From an uncultured Steroidobacteraceae bacterium (GTDB taxonomy: Bacteria; Pseudomonadota; Gammaproteobacteria; Steroidobacterales; Steroidobacteraceae): DNA of 11,087 nt. The notes under the pieces are model-generated. The model was given only the letters and a program-made list of their open reading frames with translations, made no database searches and was not told the DNA's origin. The DNA lies in assembly GCA_955652625.1 (NCBI GenBank), contig CATPBM010000292.1:1-11087 (forward strand), given 5' to 3'. Shown here piece by piece: positions 1-6,536 of this stretch (position 1 is its first letter; each line of letters opens with the position of its first letter). Made by a program: the position numbers and the translations under genes.

Positions 1-508
1 TATCGCCGACGCGCAGGCCGAGCTTCGCCACCTCCCCGCCTTTGAGCTCGATGACTGCGGTCACTGGCGAGTCGGAACTCAGCGTATCCAGTGACAGCGG
101 GTGTGCGCGCTCGATGATCTTGGTCACGCGCCCGTCGGCGCCGACGAACAGCAGGTCGAGCTCGATGTAGGTGTTCTTCATCCACATGGTCTCGACGCGC
201 GGGGGCCGCAGCGGAAACACCATGCCCATGGTCTCGGGCAGGTCGCGGACGAACATCAGGCCCTGCTGGGCGCGTGCCGGCGTATCGGCCACCCACACCT
301 TGAACGGATACTTGCGCGCCGCGTGGTTGGATTCGCGATGTGTAATCTGCAGCTCAGTGCGCGGAAACGTCGCGAGGTCCAGAGGCCGGGGCGGTTCCTG
401 GGCCGGCGCGGTGGCGATCACGCCGGGGGTGAAACTCAGGAGCGCCGTCAGGGCGCCGGCCAGGGCGAGTGCAGGGCGGCGGCATCGCAACGCGGGGTCC
501 TTCGGCAT
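1..508 (-). CDS. Secreted DUF192 family protein (3' end off the window)
   Basis: The first 169 codons are visible, starting from ATG at 508; the stop lies beyond the left edge. Residues 1-36 look like a Sec signal peptide: basic RCRR, then a hydrophobic stretch, then an APA/QE cleavage site at 36/37. Residues about 57-169 match the small DUF192 beta-rich domain: a 'QQGLMFVRDLPE' block, a hydrophobic/proline strand 'MGMVFPL', the hallmark 'WMKNTYIELDLLFV' (residues 109-122), then 'IIERAHPLS' and a 'VIELKGG' strand near the end. The domain is therefore almost complete. The family's biochemical function is unknown; members are usually small exported or cytoplasmic proteins. The start is supported by an AGGA ribosome site 5 nt upstream that overlaps the stop of the preceding gene, 7 bp away, so the two are probably co-translated. 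The family call is secure; the role is unknown. Confidence 0.88.
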   Translation of the reverse strand, partial: MPKDPALRCRRPALALAGALTALLSFTPGVIATAPAQEPPRPLDLATFPRTELQITHRESNHAARKYPFKVWVADTPARAQQGLMFVRDLPETMGMVFPLRPPRVETMWMKNTYIELDLLFVGADGRVTKIIERAHPLSLDTLSSDSPVTAVIELKGGEVAKLGLRVGD

Positions 509-515
509 TGGCGTC

Positions 516-1145
516 CTACAGCTTGCGTTCCTGGGGCTGACGACGCGGCTCGTCCTCGAAGACGGCGTTGCCGGCGAAATCGAAGCGGCTCACCAGAATG
601 CGGGCGTCGCTGCTCAGGGTGCTCGCGGGGGCAATGCAGAAGCCGCGCGCGATGATGCGCCAGGTGCGCTTCGATCCGCCAAGCGCTCCCAGGCGTTCCT
701 GTCTGAGCTCGTCCACCGTGCAATGATCCTCGCCGCGCGTTGCAAACAGCCGCTCCTCGCCCTCGAAAATCACGGTGAGATTGGTGGGCAGGTCGCGGCC
801 AGTGCGCCCCTCGTGTACCGAGTCGACACCGAACACCATCCGCAGGCGCCGCCCATCGGCGTGCTGCGGTCCGGCGAAGCTCACGCGCAGGCCGCTGCCG
901 TCCGGACGCAGGCCGCCCTCGCATTCGATCTCGGCGTTGTGCCAGTCAATGTCCAGGTCCAGGGCTCCGCGGATGCGGGCGCGCAGGTAGCCGTTGCCGG
1001 TAGGCAGACAGCCGCGGGTCGTGCTTTTTGCAGCCGCCGGCGCCGCGAGCGTGGCAGGCGCGGGGGCAGCTGTCGCGTACGCGAGGGCCACACAGGCCGC
1101 CGCGAGACTCAAGGCGCCCAGCGTGAAGGCAGGGATTCGCAGCAT
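516..1145 (-). CDS. Conserved secreted four-cysteine protein of unknown function
   Basis: A 209-residue protein. The frame stays open upstream to 1229, but that start lies inside the preceding gene and adds a basic, non-signal N-terminus; ATG at 1145 gives a clean signal peptide (MLRIPAF, then a hydrophobic run, with likely cleavage at AYA/TA near residue 24). An Ala/Pro-rich linker (25-39) follows, then a compact domain rich in beta-strand patterns. It contains four cysteines in the mature part (C46, C75, C142, C170), spaced as if for two disulfides. Notable blocks are 'GYLRARIRGALDLDIDW', 'ECEGGLRPDGSGLRVSFAG', 'NLTVIFEGEERLFATRG', 'RGFCIAPA' and 'SRFDFAG'. I recognise no named domain. The look is of a conserved periplasmic protein rather than a chance frame, and it sits between a membrane sensor-like protein and a secreted DUF192 protein, which suggests an envelope role. 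No Shine-Dalgarno is visible; a -10-like TACACT lies 7 nt before the ATG. Confidence 0.82.
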   Translation of the reverse strand: MLRIPAFTLGALSLAAACVALAYATAAPAPATLAAPAAAKSTTRGCLPTGNGYLRARIRGALDLDIDWHNAEIECEGGLRPDGSGLRVSFAGPQHADGRRLRMVFGVDSVHEGRTGRDLPTNLTVIFEGEERLFATRGEDHCTVDELRQERLGALGGSKRTWRIIARGFCIAPASTLSSDARILVSRFDFAGNAVFEDEPRRQPQERKL

Positions 1146-1152
1146 GCGGGGC

Positions 1153-1158
1153 AGTGTA
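1153..1158 (-). promoter_or_regulatory. Possible -10 box before the four-cysteine secreted protein
   Basis: Read on the minus strand, TACACT lies 7 nt upstream of the ATG at 1145, in the 40 bp gap between two genes. It matches the sigma-70 -10 consensus at four of six positions. No convincing -35 box is seen. If used, transcription would start at or next to the start codon, giving a leaderless message, consistent with the absence of a Shine-Dalgarno sequence here. Read-through from the upstream padR promoter is the alternative. Confidence 0.35.
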
Positions 1159-1185
1159 CCGCGCCGCCGCGCTCCGGCAGTCGCC

Positions 1186-2121
1186 TCAGGCGCCTGGTTC
1201 GACCAGCAACGCCTTCGCCATGCGCGCATGTCCGCGGGCGATCCAGCGCGCCGCGTGCATCAGCAACGCCAGAACAACCACCCCGGCAGCCATGGCGAAC
1301 AGGGACCCCAGCAGGGTGTGGGGTGAAGCGTACCCGTGCCCGTTGATCTGCATCATGTCCAGGGCGACGCCCGGCGCAAACCAGCCCACATCGCGCCCGA
1401 TCACGATCAGGGGTGCGAGTGTCCAGCGCAATCCGATCGTCAGTCCCGTCACCGCGACGGTGAAGTAGATGATCCCGAGCGGCAGCATGAGGAGCAGGTA
1501 CAGCAGCGTCGTCCAGGTGCGCACGTCCTTGAGCATGTCCCCGATGCGCGCCAGCCAGCCCGCCGGCGGCCCGGGGTGCACGGGGCGCCGCGGCATGCGC
1601 TCGCCGGTCATGGCTTCAAGCAGGCGCCCTTCGCCAAGGGAGATCACGCGCGCCATGCCGATGAACGCCAGAAAGAACGGAATGCCGATGATCAGGATTG
1701 CAAAGCCTGCGGACAGCGAAAGCCCCGTGACCACGAAGGTGAAGTACATGATCCCGGTCGCGAGCGTCAGCAGCATGTAGAAGAGTGAGGTGTAGGCGCG
1801 CACGTCCAGGAACACACCGAAGAAGCGCCTCAGGCCAGGCTGCTGGGTGAGCGCCTTCGGCGCCGGCATCCTCAGGGCCGCTTTCACCTTCGCCTCGTTG
1901 TCGCGGTACGCCGCCGCGACCTCCTCGGGCGCACCATAGGTGCTCGCGATGAGCTCCAGCATGTCGCTCTCGGACTTGTCCGGATGCGCCGCGAGCTCGG
2001 CGCGCAGGTACTCTTCGGCATCGTACAGCGCGTCCTGGATCAGCGCGGGGTCTTCGCCTGCGAGCGCAGCGCGCAGCTGCTTCAGGTACTCATCGATCGA
2101 GCGGGGCGCATTGGCACTCAT
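1186..2121 (-). CDS. HAAS/DUF1700-like membrane protein with duplicated sensor domain
   Basis: A 311-residue integral membrane protein. Residues 1-85 are a charged helical domain ('IDEYLKQLRAAL', 'DALYDAEEYLRAEL', 'YGAPEEVAAAYRD') typical of the cytoplasmic HAAS/DUF1700 module often encoded beside PadR regulators. Two copies of a membrane unit follow: residues 106-137 beginning DVRAYTSLFYMLL and 199-230 beginning DVRTWTTLLYLLL. Each contains a hydrophobic hairpin with 'G(I)(M/I)YFT(F/V)xVTGL', resembling the 'putative sensor' domain (PF13796-like). After copy one comes a further membrane segment (138-160) and a short basic loop (MPRRP). A final membrane helix spans about 270-292. The start overlaps the padR stop (ATGA) and has an AAGGA ribosome site 8 nt upstream. 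In such pairs the membrane protein is usually cotranscribed with, and controlled by, the PadR repressor. What is sensed cannot be read from the sequence. The architecture is clear; the function is inferred. Confidence 0.85.
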   Translation of the reverse strand: MSANAPRSIDEYLKQLRAALAGEDPALIQDALYDAEEYLRAELAAHPDKSESDMLELIASTYGAPEEVAAAYRDNEAKVKAALRMPAPKALTQQPGLRRFFGVFLDVRAYTSLFYMLLTLATGIMYFTFVVTGLSLSAGFAILIIGIPFFLAFIGMARVISLGEGRLLEAMTGERMPRRPVHPGPPAGWLARIGDMLKDVRTWTTLLYLLLMLPLGIIYFTVAVTGLTIGLRWTLAPLIVIGRDVGWFAPGVALDMMQINGHGYASPHTLLGSLFAMAAGVVVLALLMHAARWIARGHARMAKALLVEPGA

Positions 2122-2477
2122 GAGTCAGTTCCTTCGATGAAGCGATCAACAAAGCCGCGCGTCTGGCGCCAGATGTCACTCCACTGGCGCAGCATCGTGC
2201 GACCCTCTTCGGTAATGCGGTAATAGCGCCGCGGCGGACCGGCGTAGGAGGGCACGACGCGGCTGGTGAGGAGCCCGCCTGCCGCAAGCGCGCGCAGTAC
2301 GGGGTAGATCGTGCCCTCCTTGAAAAGCGCCTCGCCCTCATTCGCCTTCTGCAGGCGCTTGGCGATCTCGTAGCCGTAGAGGTCCTCGGTGGTGCTGGCC
2401 AGCACGCCCAGCAGCACCAGCGCCACCAGACCTGAATTGAGGTCTTTCTGAAATTTGCGGGGCCGGCTATCGTCCAC
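2118..2477 (-). CDS. PadR family transcriptional regulator
   Basis: A 119-residue winged-helix repressor. It shows the family blocks in order: 'SGLVALVLLGVLA' (helix 1), 'DLYGYEIAKRLQKA' (helix 2, residues 32-45), 'FKEGTIYPVLRALAAGGLL' (recognition helix, 52-70), and the wing 'GPPRRYYRITEEGR' (80-93). A short C-terminal helix follows ('LRQWSDIWRQTRGFVDRF'), typical of the small PadR subfamily that dimerises through this helix. The start codon is GTG at 2477: an in-frame TAG lies only 9 bases further upstream and no ATG fits. No Shine-Dalgarno is visible. The gene overlaps the next one by 4 bp (ATGA), so the two are translationally coupled. PadR proteins commonly repress their own operon, and an inverted repeat across the promoter just upstream supports this. 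The ligand or signal is unknown. Confidence 0.93.
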   Translation of the reverse strand: MDDSRPRKFQKDLNSGLVALVLLGVLASTTEDLYGYEIAKRLQKANEGEALFKEGTIYPVLRALAAGGLLTSRVVPSYAGPPRRYYRITEEGRTMLRQWSDIWRQTRGFVDRFIEGTDS

Positions 2478-2482
2478 AGGCC

Positions 2483-2505
2483 AGTACTATTGACTGTATA
2501 GTATT
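2483..2505. promoter_or_regulatory. Candidate PadR operator (inverted repeat)
   Basis: TACTAT (2485-2490) and ATAGTA (2498-2503) form a perfect 6-bp inverted repeat around a 7-base spacer, and extending outward by two bases gives 7 of 8 matches. The AT-rich dyad stands out in GC-rich surroundings, and it overlaps the -10 box and spacer of the padR promoter, where binding would block RNA polymerase. Assigning it to the PadR protein is inference from position. It differs from the ATGT-N8-ACAT motif described for PadR/PhlF-type sites, which is not unusual within this diverse family. Confidence 0.55.
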
Positions 2506-2514
2506 AGCTGTCAA
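2486..2514 (-). promoter_or_regulatory. Sigma-70 type promoter for padR operon
   Basis: On the minus strand a perfect -35 box TTGACA (2509-2514) is followed, after exactly 17 bases, by AATAGT (2486-2491), a four-of-six match to the -10 consensus. The predicted start of transcription falls about 7-9 bases further on, practically at the GTG start codon (2477), so the padR message would be leaderless or nearly so. This agrees with the lack of a ribosome-binding site. Confidence 0.6.
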
Positions 2515-2593
2515 CTAGTATGATGGAACGCCCCTAACCCCCATTGCCGACCTTGGGTGCCCCTGGCGGCAGTCCCGGAAGGGGAAGCTCGGC

Positions 2594-2602
2594 TGCTAGA
2601 CT
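2594..2602 (+). promoter_or_regulatory. Extended -10 promoter candidate for glgP operon
   Basis: TGCTAGACT is an extended -10 element (TGn plus TAGACT, four of six matches). No good -35 box lies at the usual distance, which extended -10 promoters often tolerate. A start of transcription near 2609 would leave a leader of about 20 bases containing a GGAAAG ribosome site (2617-2622), 7 nt before the glgP ATG at 2630. A further -10-like TATGAT at 2519-2524 is an alternative that would place the PadR dyad near its -35 region. Confidence 0.4.
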
Positions 2603-2629
2603 TCGCGTCCCCTCCCGGAAAGCGGCTTG

Positions 2630-5200
2630 ATGAGAAACTCGCTCCTCGAAGTTACCCCCGTGGTTCCGGGGAGCCTTTCACGCCTTTCTGAGCTGGCCGG
2701 CAACCTCTTCTTCAGCTGGCACCGGCCCACGCGCGCCCTGTTCGAGGATCTGGATCCGGAGCTGTGGAAGCAGACCAACGGCAACCCGCGTCTGCTGCTT
2801 CGCTGCGTCAACCAGGCGAACCTCGAGCGCTGCGCCCGCGACGAGGAGTACCTGGCGCGCTACCACGCCGCGCTCGATACGCTCGACAAGTACCTGCAGG
2901 TCAGCGCGCCGACCGGAGAGGAGCCGCTGGTCGCGTACTTCTGCGCGGAGTACGGTTTCCACGAAAGCTTCCCCATCTACTCCGGGGGTCTGGGCGTGCT
3001 CGCCGGGGACTACTGCAAGGCGGCGAGCGATGAGCGCGCCAACTTCGTCGCGGTGGGTCTGCTGTACGAGCAGGGCTACTTCACGCAGACCGTCGACAAC
3101 GACGGCGCGCAGCACGCCGAATACCGCGAGCGCGACCCGCGCGACCTGCCGGTGGAGCCGGCGCGCAACGCCGGCGGCGACTGGCTCAAGGTGAGCGTGC
3201 GCATCGCCGGGCGCGAGGTGGTCGCACGGCTGTGGAAGGCACAGGTGGGCCGCGTACCGGTGTACCTGCTCGACACCAACTGCGCGGACAACGCGCCTTC
3301 CGATCGCGACATCACACACCGCCTCTACGGGGGCGATGAATCCATGCGCGTGCGCCAGGAGATGATCCTCGGCATCGGCGGAGTGCGCGCGCTGCGCGCG
3401 CTCGGGGTGCAGCCGGCGGTGTGGCATCTGAACGAGGGGCACGCGGCGTTTCTGATCCTGGAGCTGCTGCGTGAACACCTGGGGCAGGGCCTGCCGTTTG
3501 CTGCGGCCCAGGAAGCGGTGGCGGCCGAGTGTGTGTTCACCACCCACACGCCGGTGGCCGCCGGTCACGACGCCTTCGGGCTCGAGCTCATCGTGCAGCA
3601 CTTCGGCGACTTCATCCGCGAGCTCGGGCTCCCGCTCGAGCGCTTCCTGGAGCTGGGGCGCGCGCCCTCCGCGCCCGGCCTTTTCAACATGACGCGCCTC
3701 GCCCTTAACGGCACGCGCCGCGTCAACGCCGTGAGCCGCATACACGGGGCGGTCTCGGCACGGCTGTGCCAGGATCAGTGGCCGGAAGTGCGCCCCGAGG
3801 ACAACCCGGTCGGCTTCGTGACCAACGGCGTGCACGTGCCGACCTTCCTGCACCAGCGCTGGCTGGAGTTCTTTGATCGCGAGCTGGGGCGCGAATGGCG
3901 CGAGCGGCTGCGCGATGTGGATTTCTGGAACGCGCTCGAGCGGGTGCCGGACGAGCGTTATTGGGCCGCGGCGCAGGACGTGAAGGCGCGCATGCTCGCG
4001 AACGTGCGCGAGCGGCTGCAGCGCGAGTACGAGCGCAAGGGCTCGAGCCCGGCGCAGCTGCGGCACGTGACGCGCTTTCTCGATCCGCTGCGCCCGGGGG
4101 TGCTCACGCTCGGGTTTGCCCGGCGCTTCGCCACCTACAAGCGCGCAACGTTGTTGCTGCGCGATCGGGCGCGCCTGGCGCGCCTCGTCAACAACCCGGA
4201 GCGCCCGATGGTGCTGCTGTTCGCCGGCAAAGCGCACCCGGCGGATGAGCCGGGCAAGCAGGTCCTGCGCGAACTGCGCCAGCTGATGATGAGCCAGGAG
4301 TTCGCCGGCCGGATCGTGTTTCTCGAGGACTACGACCTGCAGCTGGCGCGCAGCCTCGTTTCCGGCGTCGATGTATGGCTCAACAACCCCATCGCTCCGC
4401 TGGAGGCAAGCGGCACCTCCGGCATGAAGGCGGCGATCAACGGCCGCCTGAACCTGAGCATTCTGGATGGCTGGTGGGCGGAAGGGTGGATGCAGGACAA
4501 CGGCTGGGGCATCCCGCCGGCCAACGTCCAGGATCCGGACCGCCGCGACGCGCTCGAGGCCGAGCTGATCCTCGGCACGCTCGAGGAAGAGGTGCTGCCG
4601 CTGTACTACACGCGTGACGAAGCGGGTTGCCCGGGCGCCTGGGTGAGGCGCAGCAAGCGCGCCATGATGACCGTGATCCCGCGCTTCAACATGCGCCGGG
4701 TGTGGTTCGACTACACGCGCGGACTGTACCTGCCGGCCGCCGCGCAATACGGGCGCCTCGCGGCCGACGCTTTTGCCGGCGCGCGCACGCTCGCGGACTG
4801 GAAGCAGCGCGTGCGTCAGGCGTGGCCGAAGGTGAGCCTCAAGCTTCTCAGCGACGTGGCGCGCGATCTGCCGCGCGGCGAGCGGCTGCGGCTGCGGGTC
4901 GCGGCGGGGCTCAACGGGCTCAGTCCCGCGGACGTGCGCGTGGAGTTCGCGGCGCGGCGCCTGCTGCCGGAGGCGCAGCTCGCACCCCCGCCGCTGTGCT
5001 CCTACGGGCTCACCGCCCGCAATGGCGTGTGGCATGCCGCCTTCACGGCTACCGATGAGCACGACGCTGACGGCGCGGTGATATTCGCACTCGACGTCGA
5101 GCCGCACGAGTGCGGCCAGTTCCGGACCGAAGTGCGCGTGTATCCCTGGCATGAGCTGCTCTCGCATCCGTACGAGCTCGGCCTGATGAAATGGCTGTAG
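2630..5200 (+). CDS. glgP: Alpha-glucan phosphorylase, GT35, DUF3417 type
   Basis: An 856-residue cytosolic enzyme that phosphorolyses alpha-1,4-glucans to glucose-1-phosphate. Residues 1 to about 110 form the DUF3417 N-terminal region ('LAGNLFFSWHRPTRALFEDLDPELW' region) typical of the short archaeal/bacterial phosphorylase branch (TIGR02094 type). The GT35 catalytic blocks follow: 'FCAEYGFHESFPIYSGGLGVL', 'WHLNEGHAAF', 'FTTHTPVAAGHDAF', 'VNAVSRIHG', 'GFVTNGVH', 'GFARRFATYKRA', 'FAGKAHPADEPGK', and the pyridoxal-phosphate site 'EASGTSGMKAAIN', whose lysine is K600. The PROSITE phosphorylase signature expects Leu or Met where this protein has Ile. The last 150 residues form an extra beta-rich tail. 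A TTG three bases earlier could also start the gene, but ATG at 2630 has GGAAAG at good distance. It is the first gene of the glycogen operon and lies divergently from padR (152 bp between start codons). Confidence 0.95.
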   Translation: MRNSLLEVTPVVPGSLSRLSELAGNLFFSWHRPTRALFEDLDPELWKQTNGNPRLLLRCVNQANLERCARDEEYLARYHAALDTLDKYLQVSAPTGEEPLVAYFCAEYGFHESFPIYSGGLGVLAGDYCKAASDERANFVAVGLLYEQGYFTQTVDNDGAQHAEYRERDPRDLPVEPARNAGGDWLKVSVRIAGREVVARLWKAQVGRVPVYLLDTNCADNAPSDRDITHRLYGGDESMRVRQEMILGIGGVRALRALGVQPAVWHLNEGHAAFLILELLREHLGQGLPFAAAQEAVAAECVFTTHTPVAAGHDAFGLELIVQHFGDFIRELGLPLERFLELGRAPSAPGLFNMTRLALNGTRRVNAVSRIHGAVSARLCQDQWPEVRPEDNPVGFVTNGVHVPTFLHQRWLEFFDRELGREWRERLRDVDFWNALERVPDERYWAAAQDVKARMLANVRERLQREYERKGSSPAQLRHVTRFLDPLRPGVLTLGFARRFATYKRATLLLRDRARLARLVNNPERPMVLLFAGKAHPADEPGKQVLRELRQLMMSQEFAGRIVFLEDYDLQLARSLVSGVDVWLNNPIAPLEASGTSGMKAAINGRLNLSILDGWWAEGWMQDNGWGIPPANVQDPDRRDALEAELILGTLEEEVLPLYYTRDEAGCPGAWVRRSKRAMMTVIPRFNMRRVWFDYTRGLYLPAAAQYGRLAADAFAGARTLADWKQRVRQAWPKVSLKLLSDVARDLPRGERLRLRVAAGLNGLSPADVRVEFAARRLLPEAQLAPPPLCSYGLTARNGVWHAAFTATDEHDADGAVIFALDVEPHECGQFRTEVRVYPWHELLSHPYELGLMKWL

Positions 5201-5255
5201 ACAATCGGGCCGCCGGGGTTGCGCGCGCCACGGGTGTTAGGGTGTAGTACCGGGC

Positions 5256-6533
5256 ATGTCGCGCCAGCCCGCACGCGCCTCTTCCGGCCGCTATGTCAGC
5301 CGTCTGACCGGCGGCACGCTCGCTATCGTCATGGCGGGCGGGCGTGGTGAGCGGTTGCGCGATCTGACCGAGCATCGCTGCAAACCGGCGACGCCCTTCG
5401 GCGGCAAGTTCCGCATCATCGACTTCGTGCTCTCGAACTGTGTCAACTCCGGGATCCGCCAGATCTCCATACTTACGCAGTACAAGGCGCAATCACTCAT
5501 CCAGCACGTGCAGCACGGCTGGAGTTACCTGCGGGGCGAGTTCGGGGAGTTCATCGAAGTGGTCCCAGCGCAGCAGCAGCTCGGTCCGATGTGGTACCGG
5601 GGCACCGCGGACGCGGTGCATCAGAACCTCGAGCTGATCCTGGCGCACCACCCCAAGCACGTGCTGGTGCTCGCCGGCGACCACATCTACAAGATGGACT
5701 ACGGCCCGATGATCGCGTACCACGTGGAGAAGGGCGCCGACATCACTGTTGGAGTGGTCGAAGTGCCGGCGCGCGAGTCGCGCCAGTACGGCGTACTCAC
5801 CGCCACCGAGTGGAACCGGGTTACCAAGTTCGCGGAGAAACCCGCCCAGCCCGATGCGCTGCCCGGCCGTCCCCAGACCATCCTCGCTTCCATGGGCATC
5901 TACGTTTTCAACACGCGCCTGCTCGAAACCATGCTGGCCGCGGACGCGGCCAATGAGAAATCCGCCCATGACTTCGGCAAGGACATCCTGCCCGAGGCGA
6001 TCGGCGCCAACCGCCTCGTGTTCGCTTACCCGTTCCAGGACGTGCAGACCCGCGCCCAGAGCTACTGGCGCGACGTCGGTACCGTCGACGCTTATTACGA
6101 CGCCAACCTCGAGCTGGTGCACGTGCGTCCCGAGCTCAATATCTACGACGAAGACTGGCCGATCTGGACATACCAGGTGCAGCAACCGCCGGCGAAGTTC
6201 ATCCTCGATGAGGACGGCAGGCGCGGCACCGCGATCAACTCCATGGTCTCCGGCGGCTGCATCATCTCCGGCGCGGTGGTGCGCGAGTCGCTGCTGTTCT
6301 CGGACGTGCGGGTCGAGGAGCGCACCAGCATCCAGCGCTCGGTGATCCTGCCGCACGCCGAGATCGGCCGCGGCTGCGTGATCACCGGCGCTATCGTCGA
6401 CGAAGGCTGCGAGGTGCCCGACGGCACCACCATCGGCGTCGACCGCGCCGCCGACACGCGCCGCTTCCATGTGACCGAGAAGGGCGTGGTGCTGGTCACG
6501 CCGGACATGCTGCGACGCCTGCGCACTTCCTGA
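5256..6533 (+). CDS. glgC: Glucose-1-phosphate adenylyltransferase
   Basis: A 425-residue ADP-glucose pyrophosphorylase (ATP + glucose-1-phosphate to ADP-glucose), the committed step of bacterial glycogen synthesis. The nucleotidyltransferase domain carries 'LAIVMAGGRGERL' (22-34), 'KPATPFGGKFRIIDFVLSN', 'WYRGTADAVHQNL', catalytic 'LAGDHIYKMDY' with D142, and 'KFAEKP' with the sugar-phosphate lysine K195. From memory of the E. coli enzyme, D142 and K195 fall on the same residue numbers. 'SHDFGKDILP' and 'YWRDVGTVDAYYDANL' follow. The C-terminal part is a left-handed beta helix ('INSMVSGGCIISGAVV', 'SVILPHAEIGRGC') ending in 'GVVLVTPDMLRRL'. Several E. coli fructose-bisphosphate contact residues are replaced (see findings). 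The gene follows glgP by 55 bp and precedes the GH57 gene by 3 nt. No clear Shine-Dalgarno is present; TGTTAGGGT at 5235-5243 could be an internal extended -10. Confidence 0.97.
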   Translation: MSRQPARASSGRYVSRLTGGTLAIVMAGGRGERLRDLTEHRCKPATPFGGKFRIIDFVLSNCVNSGIRQISILTQYKAQSLIQHVQHGWSYLRGEFGEFIEVVPAQQQLGPMWYRGTADAVHQNLELILAHHPKHVLVLAGDHIYKMDYGPMIAYHVEKGADITVGVVEVPARESRQYGVLTATEWNRVTKFAEKPAQPDALPGRPQTILASMGIYVFNTRLLETMLAADAANEKSAHDFGKDILPEAIGANRLVFAYPFQDVQTRAQSYWRDVGTVDAYYDANLELVHVRPELNIYDEDWPIWTYQVQQPPAKFILDEDGRRGTAINSMVSGGCIISGAVVRESLLFSDVRVEERTSIQRSVILPHAEIGRGCVITGAIVDEGCEVPDGTTIGVDRAADTRRFHVTEKGVVLVTPDMLRRLRTS

Positions 6534-6536
6534 CGC

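Noticed and set aside
1146..1229. Longer start (1229) for the four-cysteine protein
   Set aside because: It would overlap the sensor gene by 44 bp and put a basic, non-signal stretch before an obvious signal peptide; ATG at 1145 fits better.
171..1346. 391-codon plus-strand open frame at the left end
   Set aside because: It is antisense to three minus-strand genes with signal peptides or domain motifs; its translation has no recognisable feature.
2485..2503. The AT-rich inverted repeat as a terminator or mobile-element end
   Set aside because: The stem is short and AT-rich, has no flanking transposase or target duplication, and overlaps promoter boxes, so an operator is the simpler reading.
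2678..5167. 829-codon open frame antisense to glgP
   Set aside because: It mirrors glgP codon positions in GC-rich DNA and its translation is low-complexity Arg/Ala/His-rich with no family motif; glgP on the plus strand is certain.
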